Shown here one piece after another: positions 37,614 to 48,475 of a DNA stretch of 64,000 bases (positions within the stretch are counted from its first letter, which is position 1; every line of letters begins with the position of its first letter). Origin of the DNA: Leptasterias polaris (Eukaryota > Echinodermata > Asteroidea > Forcipulatida > Asteriidae). Location of the stretch: positions 3,793,001-3,857,000 of the forward strand of contig JAZGTN010000015.1 of NCBI GenBank assembly GCA_037783415.1, in the 5' to 3' direction. The notes beneath the pieces were generated by a model. It ran no database searches. It worked only from the letters and a program-made list of their open reading frames with translations, and had not been told where the DNA came from. The position numbers were made by a program, and so were the translations under genes.

Positions 37614-40600
37614 ATGGCCGGTGTGGACGAAGAAGAACATGTGACTGAGGCGGGGGAAACACCAACAACTAACCAAAGCACATCAGCTGACAGTGAACTT
37701 GCAGCTTTCAAAAAAGTTGCTGCCCAAGGTAAAGAATGCAAATTGCTTGATGGATGAGGAAATGTCACAGTATAACAGCTGATGGATATATCGTCTCTCT
37801 GGTGGTACATCCATTTAGTGCAGTGGTTACTGAACTTCTGAAGTGTTGTTGTTTTTAGTTTACTAACAAACTTTACATGATGTACTTCTTATAATAATCC
37901 TAGCCCAACTTGTTGGACGTACTGAGTGTTATGGCTCTCTTTTAACATCGGTCTTTATGGCTCTATTTTAACATCCGTCTTATAAGACCGAAGACCGATG
38001 TTAAAAGAGAGCCATAACAGCCCAACAAGGGGAACAATTTCCGTATCCTGCCACCACTTTTTCATTCATTCGAAAAAGTGGTGGCAGGATACAGAAATTG
38101 TTCCCTTACATTATATATGTGGACTTGCGCAGTTGCGTAAAGTTTCGTGAAATCGGCTGCATGCTGGTCTTGTGGAAAGTTTACAAACAGTGGTATTGCA
38201 ATATTTGTTGGTGTCCCCATGAGATTTTTTTTGGGGGAGGGGGGTGGGACATGTGTGGGCAAGATTGGTTCCCACTGAGCAATGGAATGCCTGCTTGTTT
38301 ATGTTTAATTGTTTAAGGTCATTAATTAATATTTTATTAAGAATTCCTGAGGAGGAATTTAAATGAAAAGGGACCTTAAGTCCAGCATTCATTAAAAGAC
38401 CCAAGTTTGGTTCAGATATAGTTGGTGTTAATCATAACCCTCCACCTCCTGACGGTCAGGCGAATAGATGGTTATTTATCACAATAAAAAAAAAGTATGA
38501 CCCAAAATAGTGTCTCATTTACCCATCTGAATCTGGGTATATGAGATACTGTTTTGGGTCGTACTGAGTAAAAAAAATGGCGGTCAGATTTAACAATTGA
38601 CTGGCATTACAAAAATCAATCATGCACCCTGTTCAGTGTCCACTGGAACATGATGTCACTATTTGCAACTGGGCTGCTCAAACAAATAAAGCAACTTGCA
38701 ACCAACAATATGTAAAAATTGAGTCCTCTTTGAACAGTTCAAAAATCACACTGCACTCTGAAAGTAACCAGGATCTATTGACTATAGCATGCCATCCACA
38801 CACTGTGTCTGCTTTGTTGAGCTTTGACTTTTCATTGTATTGATTTTTCATTGTATTACACTCCCTTGTGGGAGTGAAACCATGCAAACACAAGTCCTTA
38901 TGTTAATACTCCCAGACAATGTGGAGGGAAATTCCCTTGCTGTAAGTGCTGAATAACAACAATATAGAAGGATTTCCTATGACACAACACACAATCCTTA
39001 TTGGAAGGTTGAGTAGTCCTTGCACAGAACGATGTATTTTATTAATGTATTTCTACTACAAGTTTAGGCCTGCTGCTTTGCATAGTGTACAAATTTCCAT
39101 AAAGGCATTCTGCTTGGGTTAGTGGTTTCTTCCTTGCCTGTCACCTCTGTGGACCCTAGTTGAATACCGATGGGAGCTTTTGCATGTGGCTTGGGTTTCA
39201 GTCCCTACCTGATTGTGTGGGTTTTTCATTGGGGTTTACTATCCACATCTAAAACTGACATTTCTTCATCATCTTCTGCATGTATCTCTAAGCCTACGGG
39301 TCACAGTGCTACAAGTAGATCTTGCTTTTGAGGGTCCCTTGCTTTTCATTATCAGTAGATATAATATAAATTGTCAAAACCTTTATAAAGTGGTTTATCA
39401 TTTGTTATCATTTTAAAGTAGTTATTATTATTATTTCTGGTTTATTAAAACACAATGCATTAGTAGCCCAAGGGCTAAATTGCTACATTGTTTACACAAA
39501 AAAAACACGGAGCTGAACAAAAAAACAAAAAGAATTAACCAATTGCATTAACCAATAACATTAACCAATAACATTAATTATTAACCAATTAAACAATTAA
39601 ACATGTTGATAGAAAAACTACATTTGATTTAAAATACTAACAAAATAGGGTATAGGACTATTTTTGTATCTATTTGTATTGCACTTGATTACGGAAAGAT
39701 TGTTTAAGTTTCTTAATTGGTATTGCACACTAGAACTTCTTGGCTGGGGTAACCACTGGCGGAACATGTCGGAACATTTTAATTTGGTGGCAAAGTCAAC
39801 ACAAAGATCTTTTCTACGATCATGGAGAGAAATCAAATTGCATTTTAAAAGGGCATATTCGTAATCCAAATAACCCAGGCCTAAGATAATTTTAAGGGCA
39901 CGCTTTTGAATACTTTCCAATTTGTTGTTCTGTGCACTAGTTAAACCCGCATTCCAAACAGGCGTTGCATATTCCGTCAGTGGTCGAATATACCCCTTAT
40001 AAACTGTTAATAAGTCGGGAAGTGATAAGTGGAATTTTTTTAACAGTTTGAGCATGTAAATCTTATTGCTAGCTTTGCGGTAAATGTGGTCGACATGTTT
40101 GTCCCACTTGAGATCAGAACTAATGAAAACACCGAGAATTTTTACACAATCGACAATATGGAGATCAGTAGACGAAATTTGCAGAGCAGGGAATTGAGGA
40201 ATATTTTTCATAAAGCATACAGTCATGCTAGCACATTTATCTGGGTTGACTTTCATATTATTTTGTACAGCCCAATGACTAAATTGATTCAAAACAGATT
40301 GAATAGTATGTGGGTCATTACCTCTACTGTTCTCCACAATAGTCATGTCGTCGACATATTTAAGTCTAAGTAATCGACTGGGAGTGTCATCTAATTTTCC
40401 AGAACAAACCGCACCGTTAAATTTAGCAAGAAAACCCAACGGTCCAAATTTAGTGCCCTGCGGTAGTCCACCTTTAAGTACTTTAAAATTAGACAACAGA
40501 TGTTTGTATCTGACACATTGTGATCTCTCAGTCAAAAAATTACAGACCCAAGGGATAACTGACTGGCGTGTACCCAGATGAAGCAAATCACGAATAACAA

Positions 40601-43600
40601 TGTTATGATCAATGAGATCGAAAGCCTTGCTAAAATCTGTAACAACCAACGAACTATGGCTTTTCGGAAGGTCGGCATGGGCACATAAATTATCAACCAG
40701 TTTAACTAAATAATGAGATGTTGACACACCCTTTCTATTGCCGAACTGATTTGGATCCAAGTTCTCTTGAATATCTGAAATAATCCACTGAGCAACGAAA
40801 TGCTCGGCTACTTTGGCAAAATGATCGGTTAAGGAAATTGGGCGGAGCTTATTCAAAGTAGGCGGGGAACTTTTCGGTAAAGGAATGACAATAGCCCTTT
40901 TCCACTCATTTGGAACAACACCTTCACAGTATGATGAATTAAAAATATGTGAAAGTGGTTTGCTTAATTCATACGCAAATTCACTGATAATAGGCGCTGG
41001 GATTCCATCCGGACCACCTGCTTTCCTGCAACTGATCTTTTTGAGTTGAAAAAATACCTCCCATTCTTGAACACTTGGACATGGTTTGGGAGAAGGGAGA
41101 TATGCTGGAAGTGATGATAAGTCTAGAGGGCTAAGATCATTACCAATCGATATAAAATGCTCATTGATGCAGTTCGCAATATCCCGATCATTATCACAAT
41201 TAATTCCAGATGGTAGGATAATTGTAGGATTAGAAGTGTTGCCTGAAGTCATCAATTTTATGGAACGATACCACCCAGCAGGATTTGAATTTTTTAGTTT
41301 TTGAATACGACTGTGATAATAATCCCTTTTAGCAGAATCAACCATACGAATGATCTTATTCCGAACAGATTTCCATCTAGGATTACCATCAAAAAATAAA
41401 GTCTGCCTCGTTTTAATTAAAGCCTTAATTTCTGCTGTCATCCAGGGTTTATCCTTAATATGTAACTTAATTGATTTGGTTGGAAAAAACTCACTAATGG
41501 CTTTATTCAAAATATCATAAAAAACACTGCATTTGTTCTGAGTGTCTGGAGCACTGTAAATATCTGACCAATCGAACTGTGTGATCCATTGACCAAAATA
41601 ACGGATTGAAGACTGTTTTATTGGTCTATTAGTTTTGATACAAATCTCGTTGCGTTGAATAAGATTAGCTTTCGGACACCAAATAATTGTATTATGATCA
41701 CTTCGTTGAAGAGGCGCCATAATAACAGGAGGTTGATACTGCAATGAGACATTTGTTATTATCTTGTCCAAAATTGCTGAACCCCTAGTAGGGCAGTCTA
41801 CCACCTGAATAAATTTACCAGTAGTGAGTAGACTTATATCAAGACGATTCAAATCACCAGCAATTACAACTCCAGCATCAGGATAGCTTGTAGTAATTTT
41901 GTCAATTGATTCCAATAAATGACAGATTAGCAAATCCGCATTAGGATCATTAGGCGGAGAATAAACAGCACAATAATATAAACTGGTAATCGACCGTGGT
42001 AACAATGAAGGTCTCATTTTAACCCAAACTACTTCCAGTTGTTGAGGAATAACTATATCATACTTTACTGCATGAAATAAGTCATTAATATATAATGCTA
42101 CCCCACCACCACAGCGATTAGTCCTCTCTTTAGAAAAAAGAGAAAATCCTTCGATGGTAATCTGTTCAATGGGCGTGTCCTGCTTAAACCATGTTTCGGT
42201 AACACATGCAATCTGAATGCGATGATCATACAGGAATGATCTAAATTCATCAAATTTGTTGATTAAAGAGCGAGGGTTACATAACATCAGACGTGGCATA
42301 CACAGTTTCCGTGGTGTTTGAAGTTGGATCCTGGGAATGGTGACAAGGTTGGATAAGTTAACACCACTTTTTCTAATGTTGGTATTGTTGGAACCAGAAT
42401 TAACTTGTTGACTCTTCCAAGCTTGATAGATGTCGTATTCATAATTGCGTAAGTTTCTGTTGGATATGAGGACTGGTAATGGTATGGAGTGATTTGAGTT
42501 GTTTTTCCTACCTCCTCGTTTGCCCCTGTATAGTCGCGATAAGCCGTTCATCTTAACTTGGTGTAGTACCTCAACCCTAGGACGTCCAGCTAGACCACGT
42601 AGACTAAGCAGTAGTTGCCGAGAGTATACTTGTCTTCCCATAACATGACTGATTGGCACAGTTAGTTGACTATTGTTGACAGCAGATGATTTAGGCTCAC
42701 AGTCACATAGTATTTGATCGTGAAAACATGAAGTAGAAGATGTATCACTACTTGGACCAGGATTTGATGAAATGTCCATATAGACAGTAATGTCTGTGGG
42801 TGGGTCATGGCCAGACACACAAAGGCTGGTATATCCATGTTTCGTCCATTTCATTAGTGATGTGCTGGAATGCTTGAAGCCTGTAGGACACAGGTGAATC
42901 ACAACTGGTCGGATGGTCGGAACAATAAAAATGGCCGATTGGAATAATGTGTTTCCCCGGTGCAAAATCTGATTCAGGGGTGTTGTTAAAATATCTACAA
43001 CAGTTATGTCCATCGATTTACATGTAGGCTGGCAAGAGAGCAGTAAGAGCCCGAGACACATTAACAATCGTGGTAAACTCCTGCTGGTTGTAACTCCAGT
43101 GGCAGCCATGTTTTGTACACTTTGTATTACATTCACAAAAGTTCACAGTACTCACACAAAAATTCCCTTGAAAACGTAGTTTCCATCATCGAAGACACAA
43201 AATAGACACCAAAAACGTAACATTAATCACTGGTCAACCCACGGCAATCAAATACGATTTTGGATGGCAAATTACAGTTGGTAAAAAAAACGGATTAAAC
43301 GTAAAAGATAACAGGCAAGGTAAAAACACAGGCAGCTTGACAAACAGCGCCCTCAACCAAAATAGCTGTCCACAGTCCTTATTGTAAGATTAGTTCAGCC
43401 CTATTCTTTCTGAAGCTAACTTTAATAAAACCAACACATGAGATTTGACAATGCATGAATTCATTTCTGCTTGTATACGTCCACTGCATTGCATAGTGTA
43501 AGAATGTCTTCAGCATAATATTCAACTTTTTACAAACTTTTAAAAGTTTCATTGTTTTCATTTTTTCTCCTTTAAAATCATTCCAATATATTATACAAAT

Positions 43601-45626
43601 AGTGGAAGCGTTGGAGTGCATTGTCCCAAAATATAATTCTGAGGAAAAATCTGGACTGTTCCATTTCACAGGGTGAAGCTGAGTGAAACGAAAAAACCAG
43701 AATCACTGAGCCTGTATTGCAAAATTCAATATTTGTTTGGTAAAGCTCACACATAGACTCACATGCACTCCTTTGAATTTTTCTTCATAAACACAAAGTA
43801 GATTTGGACACTCGGCCACATCACTCTGAAACTTCTTAAAACTCCTTCTAAACAATGTGGACGACTCCATGTACATTTAACATTGTCCCCCGCGACACAA
43901 CCTTGCCTCGTTGGGACAAACAGGCAGGAACAATCATTTTTTCAACGACACACTGCAAAGTGTCTGATGCGCCCTATAATTTTATCAAATAATAAACCAC
44001 AAGGGAAACTGACTGGGTAATGATTTTGGGTTGAACAAAGAAAAATTGACTAGAGCGGGATTTGAACCAACGACCTCCGGTTTAACGTGCCAGCGCTCTA
44101 CCAACTGAGCTATCTAGCCCTATGTTGGCGGTCTCCATACAAACATGTAGTACGCCTAGTGAGATACTAAATTTTGGAGCATCGCTGCAGTATAGGCTAA
44201 ATGACCATGGCCCCTGTTGCCTCTGGCCTTAGCGGTGCGGTCAAAAGTTTTCCATAGACTTTAATATTTCCGATGGAAGTGCCCATTGCAAAATGAAAAT
44301 GGCCTTGCCCTCTTAAGGTGTAATTCAAGGCCTGACATGTAGGTAGATGAACTTGGAAGAACTGTCGATTTATTCTAAAGATTTAGACATTGGTGCTCTA
44401 ATTAAAGGGTGTATACAACATTGGTAAGATTGAAAATATAAATGCTCACAGATTTGCACATACTTACATGGTATAAAGATGGTCATGGTGGAAAACTTCC
44501 CTTGAAATAGTTTTGCTTGAAATGCCATAGTTTTTAGAAAATGAGTAAAACAATAGTCTTTATCCTGCAGGATAAAATCTGATGTTTGAAAAAAAAAGTT
44601 AAAACATATAATAAGGTTTGTTTTCACTGTTTTCTCATGACTCCGAAGACCGATTGAGCTTAAACTTTCACAGGTTTGTTATTTCATGTATATGTTGGGT
44701 CACATCAAGTGTGGATACAGGTCTTTGGCAATTACCAATGTTGTACACACCCTTTAAAGATGGCTAGAGAAGTACTTCAATTGCCTAATAATCTTCTGAA
44801 TAAGTCGCTAATACATTAACCAGAACCTTTGGAATTTGGGTTAAATGTCGGAACGAATGGTGAAAAAGCCAATGGACTGTCTTTCTTCCCGAACGCTCAT
44901 ACTTATTTTTTCCCAATCAGCTGTTGAAGAACATGGAGATCTCATAAAGAAGTACGAGAAACTCAGGTACAAGTTTCAGGAGAGCGAGAAACAACGTAGG
45001 ATCACTGAGAAGAAATTACAGGAATCGGAGAATGTGTTCAAACACCTCAGTGTAGGTATGTAGAATGAATATATCAGGGCTTATTTGGCTTTTGCAGCAA
45101 ACTTGTGAAGTTTATGGTTTTTAAGAACGGAGAATTTGAGGTTTTTACGTCACAAGGCCTTGATTGATTTAAGTTTGTAAGGAGGCGTTTTCTTCGAACA
45201 GAGCATCCAAAAGTTAAATTTCGATTTTTAAGGCAATGGGCATGCTGGAATATTCAACAACTTTCACGAGCAAGTCGGGAACGAAACAATACAAATCCAT
45301 TGTGAATGCCCATGAGATCTAATTACATGCTTAGATTTTTTACTGTGACAATAAGCAATAAGCATTTTGCTTACAAGTAAACAACTTAAAGAATTACAGT
45401 GAAATTTGGAGCTTTGGTCCAGCTTTAGAGCAAAACCTCAACCATTCTAGACCTCGGCAAATTGGTAAGATCATCCCAATAATGAGCTGACTGTTTTTAT
45501 TTGTTATTTGGAATATTGTGTCAATGAGCAGTTTCGGAGGCAGCCTGTGGTGAATATTGCGAGCTGAACGTCAGATACGAAGTGGAGCAAAAATGCCGCT
45601 TAACTGCAGAGAACTACGCGACAAAG
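37614..45626 (+). CDS. Coiled-coil protein, shootin-1-like; first three coding exons
   Basis: Three plus-strand exons join in frame. Exon 1 is 37614-37728 (MAGVDEEEHVTEAG... ends CAAG|gtaaag). Exon 2 is 44921-45055 after tttttcccaatcag. Exon 3 is 45532-45626, ending ACAAAG|gtaagc. The first two junctions are phase 1 and the exon 3 donor is phase 0. The 115-residue product so far has an acidic Ser/Thr-rich N-terminus and then a charged coiled coil with few helix breakers. Key stretches are AAQAVEEHGDLIKKYEKL, then EVEQKCRLTAENYATK. Order and spacing resemble the N-terminus of shootin-1 (KEQAIGEYEDL ... EKTCRESAEALATK), a coiled-coil linker of actin flow and adhesion in neurons. The identity is an inference from this similarity; other coiled-coil proteins are possible. 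The rest of the gene was not found before 64000. Intron 1 (7.2 kb) hosts an antisense LINE. Confidence 0.6.
37928..38018. repeat. Hairpin 1 in intron 1 (28-bp perfect arms)
   Basis: The left arm 37928-37955 and right arm 37991-38018 are exact complements (gttatggctctcttttaac...). The loop contains a diverged tandem copy of the left arm. Confidence 0.85.
38030..38105. repeat. Hairpin 2 in intron 1 (34-bp arms, one mismatch)
   Basis: Arms at 38030-38063 and 38072-38105 (gggaacaattt...cactttttc and complement), with an 8-nt loop. It begins 12 bases after hairpin 1. Confidence 0.85.
38494..38564. repeat. Hairpin 3 in intron 1 (~32-bp imperfect arms)
   Basis: The segment from agtatgacccaaaatagtg to its approximate complement ctgttttgggtcgtact, with a short loop. 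A few mismatches are present. Confidence 0.7.
39421..43360 (-). mobile_element. APE-type non-LTR retrotransposon (LINE), near full length
   Basis: One long ORF on the minus strand, preceded by ~250 bp of likely 5' UTR and followed by ~190 bp of 3' UTR ending in an AAT-type microsatellite (plus-strand ttattattattatt at about 39422-39435). This tail style is common in CR1/L2-type LINEs. The boundaries are approximate; no target-site duplication was fixed. It lies antisense inside intron 1 of the coiled-coil gene. Confidence 0.85.
39618..43109 (-). CDS. LINE ORF: 2A-like leader, AP endonuclease and reverse transcriptase
   Basis: Single 1163-residue polyprotein that would nick DNA and prime reverse transcription. 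I chose ATG 43109 (aacATGG context) because the longer frame starts at a GTG. In order: a signal-like hydrophobic stretch at residues 15-26 (LLMCLGLLLLSC); a 2A-like motif DISSNPGP at 112-119 (42776-42753), in which S replaces the usual E of D-V/I-E-x-N-P-G-P; then a linker. The AP endonuclease is at about 272-474, with N277, E305 (TETW), D419 and N421 (GDLN), and S470-D471-H472. Reverse transcriptase is at about 697-930, with D825 (VTDFSKAFD), LPQGTKFGPLG and the catalytic YVDD at 918-921 (40358-40347). All core residues are present, with no stop or frameshift. The clade is probably CR1/L2-like but unproven, and a separate ORF1 was not seen. Confidence 0.92.
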   Translation of the reverse strand: MAATGVTTSRSLPRLLMCLGLLLLSCQPTCKSMDITVVDILTTPLNQILHRGNTLFQSAIFIVPTIRPVVIHLCPTGFKHSSTSLMKWTKHGYTSLCVSGHDPPTDITVYMDISSNPGPSSDTSSTSCFHDQILCDCEPKSSAVNNSQLTVPISHVMGRQVYSRQLLLSLRGLAGRPRVEVLHQVKMNGLSRLYRGKRGGRKNNSNHSIPLPVLISNRNLRNYEYDIYQAWKSQQVNSGSNNTNIRKSGVNLSNLVTIPRIQLQTPRKLCMPRLMLCNPRSLINKFDEFRSFLYDHRIQIACVTETWFKQDTPIEQITIEGFSLFSKERTNRCGGGVALYINDLFHAVKYDIVIPQQLEVVWVKMRPSLLPRSITSLYYCAVYSPPNDPNADLLICHLLESIDKITTSYPDAGVVIAGDLNRLDISLLTTGKFIQVVDCPTRGSAILDKIITNVSLQYQPPVIMAPLQRSDHNTIIWCPKANLIQRNEICIKTNRPIKQSSIRYFGQWITQFDWSDIYSAPDTQNKCSVFYDILNKAISEFFPTKSIKLHIKDKPWMTAEIKALIKTRQTLFFDGNPRWKSVRNKIIRMVDSAKRDYYHSRIQKLKNSNPAGWYRSIKLMTSGNTSNPTIILPSGINCDNDRDIANCINEHFISIGNDLSPLDLSSLPAYLPSPKPCPSVQEWEVFFQLKKISCRKAGGPDGIPAPIISEFAYELSKPLSHIFNSSYCEGVVPNEWKRAIVIPLPKSSPPTLNKLRPISLTDHFAKVAEHFVAQWIISDIQENLDPNQFGNRKGVSTSHYLVKLVDNLCAHADLPKSHSSLVVTDFSKAFDLIDHNIVIRDLLHLGTRQSVIPWVCNFLTERSQCVRYKHLLSNFKVLKGGLPQGTKFGPLGFLAKFNGAVCSGKLDDTPSRLLRLKYVDDMTIVENSRGNDPHTIQSVLNQFSHWAVQNNMKVNPDKCASMTVCFMKNIPQFPALQISSTDLHIVDCVKILGVFISSDLKWDKHVDHIYRKASNKIYMLKLLKKFHLSLPDLLTVYKGYIRPLTEYATPVWNAGLTSAQNNKLESIQKRALKIILGLGYLDYEYALLKCNLISLHDRRKDLCVDFATKLKCSDMFRQWLPQPRSSSVQYQLRNLNNLSVIKCNTNRYKNSPIPYFVSILNQM
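43985..44137 (-). mobile_element. tRNA-derived SINE, better copy
   Basis: A 72-nt tRNA-like head at 44119-44048 has paired acceptor ends (GGCTAGA / TCTAGTC), a good D arm (GCTCAGTTGGTAGAGC), the loop ACGTTAA with a GTT triplet at the anticodon position, and GGTTCAAAT as B box. The anticodon and T stems have mismatches and position 33 is C. Shared flanks with 15186-15360 show a SINE. Confidence 0.7.
44406..44753. mobile_element. TTAA-flanked MITE, family C copy 1
   Basis: TTAA at 44402-44405 and 44754-44757, with ends AGGGTGTATACAACATTGG and complement. It lies in intron 1, just before exon 2. Relatives are at 49734, 62124 and 63027. Confidence 0.85.
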
Positions 45627-46075
45627 GTAAGCGTTAGATTTTAATCTCCAACTACTTCAAACCCTCCAGAATTTAGATGGCTGAGATGGTTTAAGGAACA
45701 AAATAACTGGTCCGGTGACCGGGGTAATGTGTATATATAAGCATCAAAATCAGCGAATACAGATGCAACATAAGTGTTCAAACTTTCACTTTTTTGTACA
45801 TAGTAAAAGTCAACATGAGTATGTAATTGCACAAAACGAAAACGACAAAAGTGTAACCGGAAAATATTGGGAAATTTTTCTGGAATCAGTTGCATACGAG
45901 TACGAGTATCTTGCCCAAACAAAATGTTATTGTTTGCAGCTTCCTGCGTAGTCGGTGAGTCAACAATAATATATTTGAATTGCAGTTACTTCGGTTGACT
46001 TCATTTTCCTACATGTACCACTTTGAGACTAGTCTTTATTTTCAGGCTCCAATAGCAGAATTTTTGGGACTGTAG
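45627..46075. other. Intron sequence after exon 3
   Basis: Begins with the exon 3 donor. No next exon was recognised. Confidence 0.35.
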
Positions 46076-46177
46076 GTGGCAGCAGCCTAACCAGGTAAAT
46101 CCATTGTTCTCGGGAATCGTGAGCATGCTCAGAATGACGTTCACAATGGAAATTTACCTGTTAAGTCTGCTGCCATT
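46076..46177. mobile_element. ~100-bp inverted-repeat element
   Basis: Arms ggcagcag..ccaggtaaatccattg and caatggaaatttacctg..ctgctgcc, around a central gagcatgctc palindrome. Confidence 0.65.
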
Positions 46178-46984
46178 TAGCGTTCAAAAGTCTCCCCATT
46201 TAAAACAGAAAATTCTCTTCATGTCAGCGATAATTTGATGAAGCCGTTCAGTCATCAAGCTGCCCCAATATCTCGCCGAGCAAACAACTCTTACCCCTGT
46301 ACGTTATTAAGTTTTCTTCCTCCAACTATTGTGGCCTTCGCAAACAGTCTGCCCATGGAGAAACGACTACCACAACGCAGACTGAACACACATGCCCGAT
46401 GCCGATTTTTGTTGTTGGTTTAATAAATTGTCCATGTTGGGGAAGTTTTTTTTATTATAAATGTACATTGTGTTGTTTATGTCAGTGACTCATGAAATGT
46501 GCATTATGAGATCAAATATCTGCTTAAAAAGTTAATAATTGTGTGAACTCTCTTTCTTGAATGTATGTTGCGTGTGTGGGGGGGGGCACGGATGTTTGAT
46601 GTAAGCGCTGGATCATTGTTTACTTTCTGTCTGTCTTATCAGAGTTGGTTTTGCTGGATGCATTAGTACCAGAGTGCTTTTAGTTTGACTTTTTTGTTAT
46701 TGATGATGTAAAGGGGTTATAGTTACAGTGGGTTTTGTGTGGATGGAGAACTGTACCTGAGAGACAGGTGCTTCATGCATGACATAATGTGACTTCCAAG
46801 AAGGTTGCAGCATTCATAAATTGTGTCTGCTGTGTATCAAAAAACAGGTGTCTCCCTTGAGTCCATGTAGTGCACTTGCAGATTCTGTGTTTTATGATTT
46901 GAAGAGGCAGGGCCCTTTTGTTTTGCAAAGGGCACCATTCAGTGGAAAGTCTTGAAGTCAATGCCAAGACTGAGGTTGACAGAG

Positions 46985-47350
46985 GTCATTGCCTCCATCA
47001 TGTACCTCAGAGGCCATTGCCTCTATGTACCTCAGAGGCCATTGCCTCTATGTACCTCAGAGGCCATTGCCTCTATGTACCTCAGAGGCCATTGCCTCCA
47101 TGTGTCCATCAGAAGCCATTGCCTCTATGTACATCAGAGGCCATTGCATTTGTGTCCATCAGAGGTTGTGTTGCATCCGTGTCCATCAGAATCCATTACC
47201 TCCATGTACATCAGAGGCCATTGCCTCTATCAGAGGACATTACCTCTAGTACATCAAAGGCCATTGCCTCCATGCACATCAAAGGCCATTGCATCCATGT
47301 CCATCCAGAGGCCATTTCCGTCATGTACAATCACAGGCCATTTCCTTGTC
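46985..47350. repeat. ~27-bp minisatellite (tgtacctcagaggccattgc)
   Basis: About thirteen units of gaggccattgcctc(t/c)atgta(c)(c/a)t(c)a. The first four are nearly identical; later ones diverge with indels. Each unit contains the palindrome gaggc-catt-gcctc. All three plus frames stay open over parts of it, but only as repeats. Confidence 0.9.
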
Positions 47351-48191
47351 CATGGCCTCTATGTAATACACCTTTATCACACCATCTTTGTCAAGGCCTA
47401 TGTGCAATATTAATAATGCATTTACTGAATCAAATAACACAATAAATGGACCAGACTACTATTTGCCCTTTCAGCCTCACTATGGTTACACTGATTTGAA
47501 TGGGAGTAAATACAATATGGATGTCTGATAATAAGGTTCTATAGACCATGCAAATCAGTAACAAAATGAAAAGAAATTTGACACTTAGTCCCAAGTGCAT
47601 TCTCTAGTGTTTAAAGGTTTTAAGGAGTCCCAGATGCCTTCTGTGAGAATGGTACAGTCTATCTGGGGGAAAAGGCGGGGTTCAGTTAAAAAGACTCCAT
47701 TTTCTATGTTTTGCTGATTCCAACCTACAATTGTTTGCATAAAGTGCCATTGGAAGTACACTAGTACAAGAACAAACTAAAGCAAACTGCATTACTAATT
47801 TCATAAAGATTTGATGTGCGTGTACAGTCGGCATACATATAATAACAGTCACAAATTAATCACAAAACTTCCTTAATAGTGTTAGGGACTCCAGATAATG
47901 CAGTTACAAGCATTGCCGGCTTAAATTGAACACAACCTGTGATCACATTAAAACCACTCAGGCTCGGGGATCATTTTAAGGGTAGAGTACAAAGGGCTGC
48001 AGGATTGTACACCCTACACTAAAGGGAGGTTGATCATACAGTTCAGCTTCAGGGTTAGGTTTATTGTATATATCCACAGTACCAAAAGGAATAACAATAC
48101 GTTCGTCATAGCATACAGAAAATATACATACATCCACTCTTCCAGATATGTGAATCAGGGTTCACCCTTAACTTTTTTGGTGACTATACCA
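47351..48191. other. Nothing recognised
   Basis: No exon, RNA or repeat could be assigned. Confidence 0.3.
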
Positions 48192-48475
48192 GGAGCCAAT
48201 TTCATAGAGCTGCTTAACGGCTGATTCTGTGCTTACATGCGAGTTTCAATTTCATAGCGCTGCTAACCGTAAGCACACGAAAAGGCATGCTAACCTTCCT
48301 GTGCTTACTGCACGAAAATGAATGACGTAACAATGCAAATCCATGGTGAACGCGCAAGGTGGTCGTCTTATTTTTTTGCAACCTGTGAAATACGCTTTTG
48401 CTTTTAAGCAAATTTTTCTGCTACAGTTAGCACGGAAATTTGCATACAGTTAAGCAGCTCTATGAAATTGGGCCC
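48192..48475. mobile_element. TIR element, gggcccaatttcatagagc family
   Basis: The left end gccaatttcatagagctgc is matched by the right end gcagctctatgaaattgggccc. Internal words (caatgcaaatccatggtgaa; tacgcttttgctt) recur as fragments near 11570-11850, 45290-45390, 54440-54530 and 60560-60700. Confidence 0.75.

Noticed and set aside
44048..44119. Functional tRNA gene
   Set aside because: Stem mismatches, C at position 33 and a second copy with shared flanks show a SINE.
46985..47350. CRISPR array
   Set aside because: Units are contiguous with no unique spacers, and the DNA is animal.
46918..47445. Three overlapping plus-strand ORFs of up to 175 residues
   Set aside because: They are translations of the 27-bp minisatellite in different frames, with no domain.
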